Shown: positions 13,905 to 28,900 of the stretch, piece by piece | Position numbering within the stretch: position 1 is the stretch's first letter | Layout of the letters: every line of letters starts with the position of its first letter | Assembly: GCA_020024085.1 (NCBI GenBank) | Contig: JAHHUG010000003.1 | Location: 1 to 38,405 of the forward strand | Direction of reading: 5' to 3' | From: Christensenellaceae bacterium | GTDB taxonomy: Bacteria; Bacillota; Clostridia; Christensenellales; CAAEEZ01 | Length of the DNA: 38,405 bases | Made by a program: the position numbers and the translations under genes | The notes under the pieces: generated by a model | Database searches by the model: none | What the model was told of the DNA's origin: nothing | The model's input: the letters and a program-made list of their open reading frames with translations, nothing else

Positions 13905-16900
13905 GCAAATACTGGCAATAATAGTAATGGTGGAGCAGAAACTCCTGTCTATACCGATCACGGTGCAGTGGCTAAAAACCCTGCTGATTCAATAGGCAAA
14001 ATTGTTTCTGCTATTTTCGCCGATAATGATAAGGAAAAATACTTGAATGCAGGTTTTAGTGGCGACTTCAAATTGAACCTTGGCAAAAACAATATTGTCA
14101 ATCTTTATTTAGATGTTCGTGCTAGCATTGACAGAAAAGATTCATCTGCATCAAGGTTTAGCATTGTATTAAATAGCAAGGGCGATGTAAATACTAATCC
14201 AAAGGTATTGTGGGGTGCTTATTTTGATGGTAAAACACTTAAAGTAGATAACAGAGGTATTGGTGGCAAGTTCACTATTGTTGATACCGATATCATTTAT
14301 CTAATCAACCTTTTGGCTAATGAGTTCAATGGTTCTGCTACTGCTACTGCTGATGGCATTGATATCGAAACCACAATAACTGAAGGTGTTAAACAATTAG
14401 TTAAGGGTATGGTAGCAAGTGGAGTTATCCAAGTTTACGAAAAGTACATAGAGGAAAATAATTCTACTCAAGTTACCGTTAGCTTGTATGTTAGAGACCT
14501 TGTTAAGTACATTCAAAAAACATTGCTTAATGTAAAAGATGGTGCATTAGGTGGTTTGATTGCAGGCTTCTCTGAGGAGACAATTAACTCTATTGTCCAA
14601 ACCTTAGACAAGGTATATAATGCTGTTCCAATCAACAGCTCACTTAATATCGGTGTTGGTGTTAGAGGTTCATATGGTTCATATGAGCTTGTAAATGGTT
14701 CATTCAAGTTTGATTCTAACATTATCAAAATGGAATTCAATGGTTCTGACTTGGATTTTGGTGACCAAGCAGGCAATATTGCTACTCCAGTAAATGAGCC
14801 AACCGATTACAACGATATTGAAAAAGCAAAACTTGGTGGTTTTGGTATGGATATCAGCCTAGGTGTTGAAATGACCGAAGGTGATATTTCTATTGCCGAT
14901 ATCGACCATGCTCTTGGTGGTATTTTAGATAAGCTAGCAAACGATTTGTATGCTAATGACCCTAATAGGAGCAAAATTGACTTTAGCAAAAACTATATCC
15001 ATGTACAAAATAATGTTGCAGTGGACGTTCGTCTTGGTGCATCTTTCCAACTTGATGTAAAAGACAACAGTAAAACCAACCTTCTACTTGAAATATATTT
15101 TGACCAAGCTCACGATGGCATTTTGCCAAATCAAAAATGTGATGCTGGCGAAGCGTTATTACAAATTTACTATGTAGGTAAGGACCAAGCCTTCTATATT
15201 GATTTAACAGGTCTTGGCAAAACAAATACTTTACCTAACAAACTTAAAATTGATAAGGATTTAGATGGAAATCCTATCAACTTAACCAACATATTTACAG
15301 ACAAATTCCTAAAATTAATCATTGTTAATGGCAAACTTGATTTTAGACCACTTATTGAAATGGTTCAAAATCTTATGAAGCCAGAGAGTGCTCCTGCTCA
15401 AGCAACTTCAGCAGAGGTAGATGCACTTAACGATAAATTGCTAGAGAATTCACTTCCTCTAGTTCTTGACCAACAAGGTAATGCACAACCTGATGTTATG
15501 AAGATTGTACAAATTATCTTGCGTGAACTAAACTTTGACAAAAACTCTGCCGATATCCTAAGTGGTATCAGTGTTAATATTTCTAGTCAAATGTTTAAGG
15601 ATATCTTCAAAGAGGCTTTAGTTGGTCAAAATCTAGGAGATATCTTCCTAATTGATAGTGCTAGTGTTGGACTTCATATTGATAATGGATTAAGACTTGA
15701 TATTGAAGCAACACTTGATGCTAACGACTATGATAGTTCTGATGTTGTAAAAGGATTCCCAGTTGTTAAATTTGGTATTCACGCTAATATTAAACCATTC
15801 GCAGCTTTTGACGAAAATAGGCTTCCTCAAGATAGATACGATGGCAACTGGCAAAATCTTGAAATTGTTAAAAAGACAAATCAAAATGGTGGTATTGACC
15901 TATTAGGTACAATATTTGCATCATTACAAAACAAGAAAGTATATCTTTCTGCTAGTGCAAATCTACAAGTTCATGTAGATGGTACTAAAGATTCTGTTTC
16001 TAATATTGGTGCTGCTCTTAATAACTCTATCGGTGGTGCACTTGGTGCAGCCCTTGCTGATTTACAACTTAGAACAGGCCAAATTGATGCAGATTACACA
16101 TTGTCTTTAGTTGCAAATATTAACCTTGCATCTTTTGTAGGTCTTGATTTCAATACAACACCTATAATGCAAATCCTTGAAAGAATCATTGGCGACCAAG
16201 AGATTATGATTACCCTTGAGTCTATCAAGAATAGAAATACTGCAGAAGAAAGTAAGGAAGAAATACTTGCAATCCTACTAAGTGGTGGCAAATTATATGT
16301 AGATGCAGAGGCTATCGGTATTCCAAAGGCTGTCATTGATACTCAAACAATCTTTGATATGTTCCCACAATCTGCTGCACAATCATATGCAAGTACACAA
16401 GCAGCTCCACAAGACCCTAACGCAACAAAGAAATTAATTATTGCATTACTTTCAAATGTTGATATTTTGACTATAATGCAAGATGAAATAGCTATTGGAC
16501 TTAACTCTGCATTCTTGAATGTATTGCTTCCAATATTAATGCCAAATACAAACATTGATGCTACACTAAATCAACTTGGTGCAAGTATTAAGTTTAAGTC
16601 TGATACATTTACTCCAGATGAGGCAAACAAGTCTTTACTAAATCAACTAGAAGTAAAGGTTGGTTTTGCAACAGATTTTGCAGGACTAAATGTAAAGGCA
16701 GCAGTTGCTCTTGGTGGACTAAATATCGGTATTGTAGATACTTCAACAGAGGCAAAATATAAAGTTGAAAGTGTTTACTTCCAAAATAGAGATATCTCTA
16801 AATTTAACAATCCATTTGGTAATACTTTACTAACATTAGGATTGCAAGGAACTCTTAAGTTGACAGGTGATGGCGAATTTACCTTAAGCAACGCAAATGG

Positions 16901-19900
16901 AGATAACAAACTAAATGGCGAAATCGGTGCAATGCTAAATACTCTTGCTTTAGTACTTGGTATGGATAATGTAAATAAGGAACTAACCATTACATTAGAT
17001 GCTGCACTTGATTTAACAAATAAAATTGATAACAACTCACAAATAGCTTTACAAATTACTACATTAAACGCTCAAACTAACCAAAATGATGTTCTAGTAG
17101 GTATTTATGTTTACAACAAAGCAGTATATGTAAATATTCCTCTATTAATGGACCCATTCAAAGTTGATTTTGATGTAGCAAACTTTGTATTTGGTATTAT
17201 TAATGGCGACATTAACCTTGGAGGTAAAGACGCAGCTCCAGTTGATGCAATTACTACTGCTAACGATGGTACAGGTACAGAACTTCAAGCTTTAACATCA
17301 CTTATCAACCTTACAAATAAGGCTGCAGAGATTAGAATTTCTTCTGATATGTTAAAGGGTATTATTGTTACCTTACTAGGCAATATGACAAAGGCACCAG
17401 CTGGTACACAACCAAAACTTAATGCTCGTGTTGGTGATGAATTAATCGAAATGGTACATACATTACCATTCGACTTATTAGTACTTAGCACCATTAACTA
17501 CGGTGGTAAAGAGGATAAATTACTTAAGAATTTAGCAGTTGACCTAAATGTTTACCTTGGTAAAAATGTATTACAAGATTACAAAGATGGTAAAGATTTG
17601 AAATTGCCTCAACAAGGTGTAATTGGTCTTGGATTAAATCTAAGTAATGTTTATGTAGAGTTTAACGAATCTACAAGTGTAATTAAGGTTATCAAAGATG
17701 CCCTTACAAATAATGAATTTGACTATATGGGCAAAATTGATTCTATTACTAATGCAGATATCGGCAAAATCTTAAAGGAAACAAAACTTTCAGTAGAGCT
17801 AAATCTATCTCTTGCTGTTTCTTCAAAGAGAGGTATTATCGGTGCTACTGATGAACAGGGTAAACCTATCACTATCCCTAACGATATTGTTATCGGCTTA
17901 AACGAAGTTATTGGTACATTACCAAACCTATTTATTAGACTTGGTGCTTTAGATGAGCCAGAACTTGATGCTTTAGGTCAACCATTAAAAGATGATAGTG
18001 GTAATATCATTTACAAGAGAAAGGAACTTGTTAACTTACATATTCACCTAGCAGCATCAGTTGATGTTGGTAAACTACTTGCTGGTGACTATAACAGTGC
18101 AATTTCACTATCTCTTGGAATTTATCGTGATAACTTTGTAGATTACGAAACAAGCAAAAATAACAAGATTTTAAGCGTTGTTGCAATGCCAGAAACTAAT
18201 AACGGCAGAACAACCCTAACAGCTTATATTGATGCAGTAGGTTTTGGTACAACCGAGGGTGGTAGACTACTTAATGGTAAAATTAAGCTTGACAACCTTG
18301 ACCTTAACCAAATTATTTCTAATATGAATAATAAGGCTTCTGCTCAAGCTGGAGAACCTGCTGACTACCCATCAACAATGGCTAAAGTAGATAGTATTGT
18401 ATCTATACTTAATAATGCTTTAAGTATGATATCTATTACTAATGATAGCCTTAGTGTCGATTTGGGTTCTAATATTTTAGCTTTAGTTCTTGGAATATTA
18501 ACAAAGCAAGATGGTTCTGCAAATACCGAGGTATTACCTCTTACATCAGGTAATATTACTATTTATACCAAAGAGCATAAAGATGGCAAAGAAACAATCC
18601 TTCCAGGTATTTATGCAAAAGTTGGTTTAAGAGAAAAAGGTGCTGTTGAACCTAACATAGAGCTTGGTATTGGTATTTCTAACCTACACTTAAGCTTTAG
18701 CAAGAAGGGTGGTACATTCCTTCACGAAGAAAACTTTGATGCTACTACTTTCGTAGCTATTAGAGATTTACAACAAATTTCATTAAATGCAAACCTTGGT
18801 TTAGATGTTGACTTGAATGAGGGTAAACATACACTTAACCTTATGAACTACTACAATAGTTTCTTCGGTCAAGTTCAAGTTGCTATGGCATCTACAAAGG
18901 AAGGCATTGACTTTATCAATGGTGCAGGTATGAATGGTTTACATCTTGGTGTAAAAATTCATGGTACTATTGGTATTACTGATGTTACAAAAACATTTGT
19001 TCATGTAAGAATTAGTGCTTACACATCAAAAGATAATAGATTAGCTGACAAAGATGCTAAACTATTCCTTGATGTATATCTATATAGAGATAATCTATAT
19101 ATAAGTAGTGACATATTAAATATAAACAAAATTAAAGTACCTAAGGTAGGATTTAGTCAACTTATTTCAAACAAAATTAAGCCTATCCTATCAGGTGTCG
19201 GTTCAGCTCAAAGTGAAGATGCTATTGCTACTGCTAATGAACCATTAAGTTTCCTAATTGGCGACAGAAAAATGGAAATCGAGGTAAGTAAGGCATTTGT
19301 AACAGAGCTATTAACAAAACTTGTTACATCTGTTCCAGCAGAGACCTTGAAAACAGTAATTGACGACTTGTTTGGTAGCTTAAAGATTGAGGCTAACTTA
19401 AAGACAATGTCTGCTTCAGTTAATGTAACAGCAATCAAAAATCAACAAGAAAAGCCAAGTGCATCTCATTTAGTTGACTTCACTCTTGCTCTAAACGGAC
19501 TAGAGGTTAGTGCTTTTGAAGATAAAAATACTCATATTATCAATGAAAGCGAATATGAAGAGGCTATCGACAATGCTTTTGCTGAACTTGGTGCAAGTGT
19601 TACCCTAGAGAGAAAGGAAGTTAAGGTTAATGACGACAAAACTAGCCCTAACTATGGCAAGCCTATTATCCCACTTGATAATATCTTCGGTAAATTAAGT
19701 GGTGTAATTAATAGTATTGATTCTATTGACAAACCTCTTCGTGAAACACTAAATCAAGTTATCCAAAACCTATATGTTGATATTATGTCAAAGGAAGGCA
19801 ATCCTGATAACGGTTTTGCAGTGACATTAAATGTACTACTTCAAGTTAATGTTAACTGGAAGAGTTGGCAAGCACTTGATTTACACGATTCTTCATTTAG

Positions 19901-22900
19901 ATTGAAGATTAGTGATACAAAAAATAATACAATATTAGATGCTTACCTAATTGGTAACACTGGTTTAACTGGTGCTTTATATGTATCTGCTCCAATGCTT
20001 GGTACAGTAGATGGCACTGGTAATGGCGAGGCTCTAACAAACATCAAGATTACTGGTATTAACCTAATCGAAATGATTGAGGCTGCAACTCAAAAGGCAC
20101 CTGCTTCTTCAGTTTGTGCTACTGGTACAGCTAATAATACTATCGAAACAGTACTTGATATTGCTAATAAGGCTATCGGCGAGATTAAGTTTACAGGAAA
20201 TGGTGTTCAATTAGGTCTTGGTCCAAAGGCTCTTACTGCTGTTGCATCAGCTTTAGGTCTTGTACCTTCACTAGATGCAGGTTTAACAGAGGCTTTAGGT
20301 AGCATTATTGCTGAATTCCCTGATACTGAAGCAGGTAGTGGTATTTATGTTGATTATCCAGTTAATGTAGATAACAAAACTACTCCAGTAATCGGTTTAA
20401 GATATGGTTTAGTTGGTGTTGGTGGAATTGATATTAAACTTAACCATTACGCTGCAGGTGTTGTAAACAAACTTGCTGATTTTGATAAAGCAACTCTTCC
20501 ATTTAAAGATAAGGAAGGTCTAAAACAACTTGTTAACTTTACTCTTGATGATGGTGGTATCTATAAAGATATTGCAAAATTACAAAATGTTCAAGTGAGA
20601 GTAAAGGGTAGTTTGAGTGCTGGATTCAAGAGTGAAAATACCGATTTAAGTGAACTTGTTAAAAATGTACTTGGTTCAATCCTTGGTATTGCTCCACTTA
20701 GAGAGTTAGGTATGAAGCTTGAATCTGATTTGAATAATCAAAATAACCCACAAACATTACACTTTGAGGTTGCTGCTAATATTGACCTATCTTCAGTACT
20801 TAACAAATTACAATTAGATTTAACTATCTTTAATAAGAATGATAAAACTTATGATTACAATAATACTTTAGTAAGAGTATTCTATGCAGATAACACACTA
20901 TATGTTAAAGCTCCAAATTATCTAAACGATATTATGAGAATCGAACATGTAAATTCATTGTTCGGTGGTAATGGTGCTTCTGCTCAAGCTCCAACAGATA
21001 CTCCTGCTGAAACAACAACTACTCAAAGACTTGCTGCTTTACAAATTGTATTTGGTGGCAACTCTGTTGGTATCAATGTTGTTGGTGGTATATTTGATAT
21101 CTTACTAACAATGCTACAAGGTCAAGGCTTAACTCTTGATGAAACAATGTTCGATGCCTTAAAGGAAAACTTCGGTATCGGTATTGAACTTGGTTCTATT
21201 AAGCCTGATGGCGATGGACACATCTATCTACCTGATTTGTATGCTAGTGTAAATATCAATATGGGACCTCTTGGTTTAGGTTTAAGATTAGAGCAACCAG
21301 AGGTTGTAGTAGCAAACGAAGAGAGTTTAATGCCGGTTGAAGAAGAACAAGGTGTTAAAAAATCTTGGAAAGAAAAGTCTGTTCACTACAAGGATTTAAC
21401 ATTTAGAATTAAAGCTAGTGGTAGATTCGGTATTGAAGCTGAAAATACAGAATTAAAGCTTAACGAATTGTTAAAAGACTTCGGTGTAAATAAGGGACTT
21501 AACTTTAATGCAAGCCTAAAGGACCCTAACGACCCTAACCATAAGCCTCTAAACCTACATTTAGGATTAGAACTTGATGCAGAGTTATGCTTGGGCGACT
21601 TTAACAAGTGTAATATTAAGCTTGCTATTAATGCTTATAGAAATGCTCAAAAGTTTACAGATGCGCCACTTAGCGAAGCAGATAAAATTGGTGAATTGCT
21701 TGCAGTATATATTACAAGAAGTACCGTTTACCTAGATTTAGATAACGAAATTATCTCTATCGGTACAATTTACCTAAATAAATTGGCAATGAATGGCATT
21801 ATGGACGCTATTAAAAAGCCAATGACTGAAACTCCAGCTGACCAAAATGCTCCTGCTGTTTCTGATGCTCTTGCAACTGCTCCAGTGGTTGAGAATAACG
21901 AGTTTGCAACTCAAACACAAGCTCTATCTAATTTGATTAAACTAAGCTTTACAAATGCAGGTGAGGGTGCTATCCAAGAATTAGGTAGTATCTCTGCAGA
22001 AATTGGTGCAGGTGTAATCAATAAGATTTTTGCAATGCTTGGATTAGACTTCCTAGCTCAAGGTAATATTGCTGGTGCTGTTAAGATTGATGTTCCAAAT
22101 AGCAAAAATGGATTTGGTATCGGTCTAAATATAAAAACAGAGGGTGGTAAACTAGTCAATGGTTTAGGCTTGTATGTATGGCTTGGTGATTTAGAGTTTG
22201 TAAACAAAAATGATATCAATATAAATAGGCCAGTTCCTTCAGTTGAGATTGCTACTAGTGCTATGGACTTAAGCCAACTATACAATAAATTTGTTCATGT
22301 AGGCTTAGAAGCTAGCCTTGCAATGATGAGGTCTAGTGTAATTAATAATAAACCAGATGCAGTACAACCTAACGAAAATGGCAATGGCATTATTATGAAT
22401 AAGCTACTTACCGAGTTCTTCAGTAATGTAGTTCCTTGGATGCCTGACTTCCTAGCTCAACTTGAGGTATTAGGTTCAGCAAATAAAGATGATTTCTTCA
22501 CATCACATTCTATTAGATTACAAGCTAATGTTAATATTGGTATGTTAATCAATCACAAAACTTGTACAGTTTGTGGTAAAGACTTTACTGGTAAGGAAGA
22601 TGCATTTGTAAATCATCATGTATGTCCTAACCCTACTTGTAATGCTCCACTTGACAAGATTGTTAATAGAGAGTTCTATCTAAACGATATGGATGTGGCT
22701 ATTGAAATTATTAGAAATAATAAGAATGTTATTGATTCAGATTCTGCTGGTTCAGTAACAACAACACCAACAGTATTGCTTGGTTTGTATGTGGAAAACA
22801 GCGAAATCAAGGTATATGGTGAGCCATTTGGACTAAACAACTTCATTATTGAGAAGTCAAGTGTTGAAAGTATTGCAAAGACAATTACTTCATTAATCGG

Positions 22901-25900
22901 TGGTTCTGCTTCTGTTTCAGAGGGTAGTGCACTATCTACATTCGGTTCAGTTGCTTATGCAACAGCAGGTACAACTCCTGAGAGCCAACCTGAAAAAGCT
23001 GCTACTCCAGAGGCACAAGCACAAGGTCTTGATATTGTTGGTTTATTAAATAACCTAGTTAAAGCTATTACAATCTCTATGTATAGCATTAGAGTTGGTA
23101 TTACAGATAATATTTTATCTTATATACCTCAACTTACAAAGATGCTTGGTATTCAAGGTTTCCCAGAGTATGGATATCCTACTCTTACCGAGGAAAACTA
23201 CATTGAGATTGGTTTGATAAGAGACGAAAAGGTTCAACCTGCACTTACAATTAACCTTGATATGTTCGGTGTTAATACTGCTGTTTCTGTTAAGGGTATC
23301 GACCTAGGTGTTGGTTCAAAGGAACAATTCCCTATCATTTTAGACCAAAAGATACAAGATGCATTCAAGGACCCAAATATGGGTAAGCTAGACAACGAAA
23401 ATAGTATAATTAACCTAAATGTTGAGGCTGAATTAGGATTAAATCTTAATAAGGCAAACGGAAACCTATCTGACTTAATCGGTGGTTTACTAGGCAACCT
23501 TGAGGCTGGTTATAAGGTAGATAATACAATTTCTAAGGACTTCTTATTAAGAATCCGTGGTCAAGTTGATATTGTAAACTACTCAATCGTTTTAGGTATT
23601 GAAATTCTTGAGCAATTTGATAATAATAATGACGGCAAGATTGACCTAGTTACACCTGGTTCACCAGATGATGTTAAGACAGTACTTGGTGTTTACTATG
23701 ACTCAACCAAGGGTACAGCATACCTAGAGTCAAGTATTCTATCTAACCTAAAGGTAACAGGTATCGAGCTTAGCGACTTAATAGGTAGATTGACATCAGA
23801 AGATGCTCTTGCAGTAGCTGCTGTTGCAGGTATTAGACCTATCCTAAATCGTGATATCTTCAACGAGAATACTGATAATCCAGCTGTTAAGGTAACAATT
23901 GCACTTCAACAATATCTTGCAGTTGCAATTTCAAGCGAACTTATCAATCAAATAATCAATGGTATTGATGTAATCAACAAGGTTCCAGTATTACCTGATT
24001 ATGAGATTGGTGTAAAAATAGGTAGAGAATTAAAGGACGGTGTATCGCTAAAACCAGGTGGAAATCCATCAAGCGATTACAATCCATTTGGCATTACTCT
24101 ACAAGTTGGTTTAGGTAAAAATAATGGTGGTGTAGAGGGCGAAGGATTCCTAATCGACCTTGCTGCCAAGATTTATCTAGGACCTATCAACAATACAACA
24201 GCCGATGGCAATACAACCGTAGCTGTTGGTGGTACATATATTAATATAATTAATAAAGACCAAGCAAAAACTGAATACAGAATTATCACTGAAGAAATGG
24301 ATAAGTTCCCTGAAGTACTTCATGTTGCATTTGATACAGAGGGTTACTTAAAACCAGAAATTATAGCAGAAGAAGTTAAACTTAGCCTATCTATCGACCT
24401 TGCTTTCGGTATGAATAAGGGTACAAACAACTTTGGTTATATCTTTGAAAAAATATTCGGTGAAACTGCAGAGGTTACTGCTGTTGCTAAAGCATACGAA
24501 AAGAAAGAGCTAAATCTAAGAATTGGTCTTGATGCTCAAATCAATATCAAGAATTTGGTTGTTCCAATTATTGGTAAAGGTGAGCCTAGCCTAAAGGGTA
24601 CAAATATTAAACTTTCTGTTAAGGACTTATCTAAACTTGAAGGTGAAAACGATTTATTTGAACTTACTCTAGTAGGTGGTGGAAAGACAGAAACTGATGG
24701 TTCAGTTAAAGATGTAATCTATATTAAGATTAAGGACTTTGATGAAGATGCAGCTGGCAGAAAGTCAGACTTGAATATCAAGATTGATACAATCAACATC
24801 ATGGAATTAATCAGTAGCTTACAACCTCAATCAACCAGTGCGTTGTCTACTGCAAGCTCAAGTACTGCTCTTGCTGAATTTATTAATACTATAATCAAAG
24901 ATATACATATCACAGGAGATAATACATCTGAATACATTAGAGCAAATGTAAACTTTATGCCTAATGTACTTGATAATATTATCAAACTATTACCTATCCT
25001 ATTAGCTGACATGAATAATGCAACAGTAGCAAAGGTATTAGAGATGGTACAACAAATTAATCTTCCTATCATTACTGATGGTGGATTATACTTAAGATTT
25101 AAGCAAAACAACAAAGCCGTTGGCGACAAGGCTGGAGTAGGTCTTGGTGTAGGTATTGATTTAACCTTTGATGGTATGACAAGAATGGCATTTGGTGTTG
25201 ATATTGCTGGTGTTCAAGTACTAGATAAAAATAGTGCAGAACTAGCTGACCAAACTAAATTTGTTAAACCTTCTGGATTAGAGACTGATTACACATCAGT
25301 TAAGGACTTAAAACTAAACCTTGACTTTGAAGGTTATGTAGAAGTAAGCAACCATAATACTCCAGACCCAATTAGTATTGGTGGTTTGATTACTACAATC
25401 CTTGGTTTGTTAAACAAAAACTTAGGTGGAGAGGTTGATTTCAATATTAATACTATTAATACTGAAAGATATGGCTTAAAACTTGAAGGTTTTGTTGATA
25501 TGCAAGATTTCCAACTTAGCGATAATAAGGATAGCGAAGGAAACTTAATAACAAGACCAAACAAAACATCTAAATTAAAGTTATCTCTATCAAAAGATGG
25601 TAGATTAAGTACTGATGCAAAGGGTAAGGCATATACAGCAAAGGATTTAATTGCTATATATCTTGACTTTAATACAAATAGTATTTATGCTGACTTAACA
25701 GGTATGAATCTTCCAAAATTAAAGTTGACAGGTCTTGACCTTGCACAAATGTTGGGTAATGTAATTAGCCCTTATGTTGGTGGTAACAAGCAAGTTAACC
25801 CTGCTACTGCAACTGCAGGTGCTGGTTCATTACAAACAAACAAATTGTCTGCTTTACTATATTTAGGTATAGATAAGGAGATGACACAACTTAGATTTAA

Positions 25901-28900
25901 TGCTGACTTAATCAATGGCTTATTACAATTAGTGCTTGGTTTAGTACTTCAAATGACCGATAATGCTAGTCCTAACTATGCTATTATTAGTGGCTTACAA
26001 GGATTAGAACTACCAGAATTCGGTATGATAGAGATTACTTCAAGCGATAAGGCAAATACATCTGCTTTTGATATTAGAATTTACAGAACAGCTAATGTAA
26101 AAGATGATAACTACCTAGCAATTGGTGTTCAAAATGCAAGAATGAGCACTAAACTTGATAGTGGAGATAGTATCTTCACAGTAGGTACAACAGGCAGAGA
26201 AACAGTAAATATTGATACATATCCTACTATCTTTGATATGAAGAAGCACGCTTTACAACTTGAGCAAATCGCAATTGATGCAGAGCTAAACCTTAACCTT
26301 GACTTCACAAATAGAGGTAGTAAAGATTATTCATTTACTAGATACATCAGTAGATTGCTTGCAATCTTAATTGATGGCAAGGATACTCCTGAAAATGTTG
26401 CTAAATATGAAGTAATGATTGTTGGTTCAGGCAATATGAATGGTAATGATTCAACAAGAGTACTTCAATACAAATTGACAATTAAGGGTATATTAGATAT
26501 TACCGATATCTTTGGTAAATCAAATCTAGCTATTGAATTGTGGAAGATGGATATGGTAAATGGTGCCAACAAAGGTATTGTTACCGACCCTACAAACTTC
26601 AATGGAACTAGACAAACTAAGAACCATGTAATGTTACTAGGTGCTTACCTAAAGAAAGATGTTACAAATGGTTTGCCATCATTGTATTTAGACTTAAATA
26701 ATCTAGGTTTACCAAGAGTTAAACTTGTTGGTATTGATAGTTTACTTGGTAGTGCAGTATCAGAGTCTTCAGCATATGAAGTACTTGGTACAGGTAACTA
26801 TGATATAGCAGAGCAAACAGCTCAAAAGATTTACAACAATATTACAGTTAAGGATAACAACCTATCTATTGAGTTAAACCGTGGTTTCTTGTACGGTGTA
26901 CTAGAGATGTTGATGCCTCAAATGTTCCAAGATGGATTAATCGTTGTTGGTGGTATGAAATTACCATTACCAAAGATTGCAGGCGTTAAAGTTGGTATTG
27001 ACTTTAGCAACGGAATAAGTGGACTTGACTTAATGGCTGGACTTGAGGAAGATACTGAAAATTACCTAGGTATTAGCTTGAAGTTAAATGAAATCCACCT
27101 AGGCGATAACGATAAAGTTAAAGTATCAAATGGCTTCTTTAATTGGGATAATATTGGCGATAAGATGAATGTAAAATCTGGCAATGTAAGAATTTGTGGC
27201 GAAGAGTACTTTGGTACATTCGGTTCAGTTCATATTGGTACAAGTTTTGCATCAGATATGTTGAGTTCTATTATTGACTCTCTAAATCCTAATGTCTTGA
27301 TTGACTACCAAAAGAGAGGTAATTCAATGTCATATTATGGTAATTGGCATCACCATACCACAGCATATGATAGAGTATTACGACAAGCAACTCAAGATTT
27401 CCCTGGAGATAGCTCTACTAATGAAAATAATAATGACTGGGCTATTGCAAGAATTGGTCAATCATGGAACCAAATTTACTTATCTCGTGCCAAGGGAAAT
27501 GCAGCTCAAAACCTAGTTCTTAATATTCATGCTCAAGCTGGTTCATTAGGAATTCATAATAATGTTTCAGTAACAGTTTCTCCAGATGCAAAGATACATG
27601 CTAACTTGGTAGGTGCAATTTCTCTTACTCAAGGATTAAGTGGTATTGGTGCATTGAAGAACATTGCTATTCCTCTAAATGCTCCAAGTATTGGCGATAT
27701 GGTATTACCAGGACAAAGTGCTATTACTACTGCTGAATTTGACCCACTAGGTTCTGTATTTGCTAACCTAAAGATAAATGAATTAATTAAGGGAATTAGC
27801 GTAAGAATTTATACTGCTGCTCAAACTGGAAATAGTACAGCTCCAAAAACAATTGTTCAAGTAAAGGTTGACCCTAAGACAATTGATAATCTATTCCAAG
27901 GTGTAAACTTACTATTAAGTAATATATTTGACCCTTCAGTTGCAACAGACCCTTCAAAGACTCCTGAATGGATTGGAAGTCACCCAGAATTTATGGCTAA
28001 GGCTCTAGTTAAATTTATTAGAGCTAATGTAAATGATACTTTAGGTGCTGCATTAGGTCCAGATTCAACACCAATAATGCGTGGTCCTAGAAGAGAGTTT
28101 ATTGGCTTTATTGGTTCATTGTTACCATTGCCTAAGTTAAACACTTCAGAAAATAGTATTCCTGATAGTTTGGCAATGAATACAACAAATGACCAAGACG
28201 GTAATGCAACAGAAAAAGTTAGAGCAGAACTTAATATTACACTTGATTACAATTTTGAAAAAGTTAAAATCGTTGGTGCACTAGAGTCTATCAGGGCAGA
28301 GTTTGGTAATGATTACGGATTTAACAAAGCTCCTTGTGGAGTAGCTGCAAATAGTGCAGATGCTATGAACCAATCTTACTATAAGAATGGTAATCCACAA
28401 AAAGCTGTTGAGGCTGTAAGACACGGTTTAGGTTATGTATTACTTAATATCGGTGCTGATAATAAGGATAAGTTGTTAGGCTTCAAGTCTGTTCAAGAAG
28501 TTAAAGCATATAACAACGGTGGCAATAATGCACTTAGAGATATGGCAAGTGGTTATTATAATACCTCAACAAAGCAATGGGTAGAAAACGGTGCAGGAAA
28601 ACCTATCGTTATTGAGGACCCTCTAACAAGTGTAGATGAGTTGAAGGTAGTAATTAATGCTCAACTTGCTAATGGAAAACTTCCTACAAAGGCAGATGTT
28701 CTATATACCGATGGTACTTCAACAGGTGGTGCTGTTGCTGACCAACCAGATACTGCTTTACCAATAAGCATCGTTTGGGACGACTCTCGTATCAACATTA
28801 ACCCTAATGGTAGTAAACCAGATGGCAACGATAACTACTTATATGGTTGGGTACAAAATATCCTAATCGCAAAAATACCAGTTATTGTTAAACCAGATGC

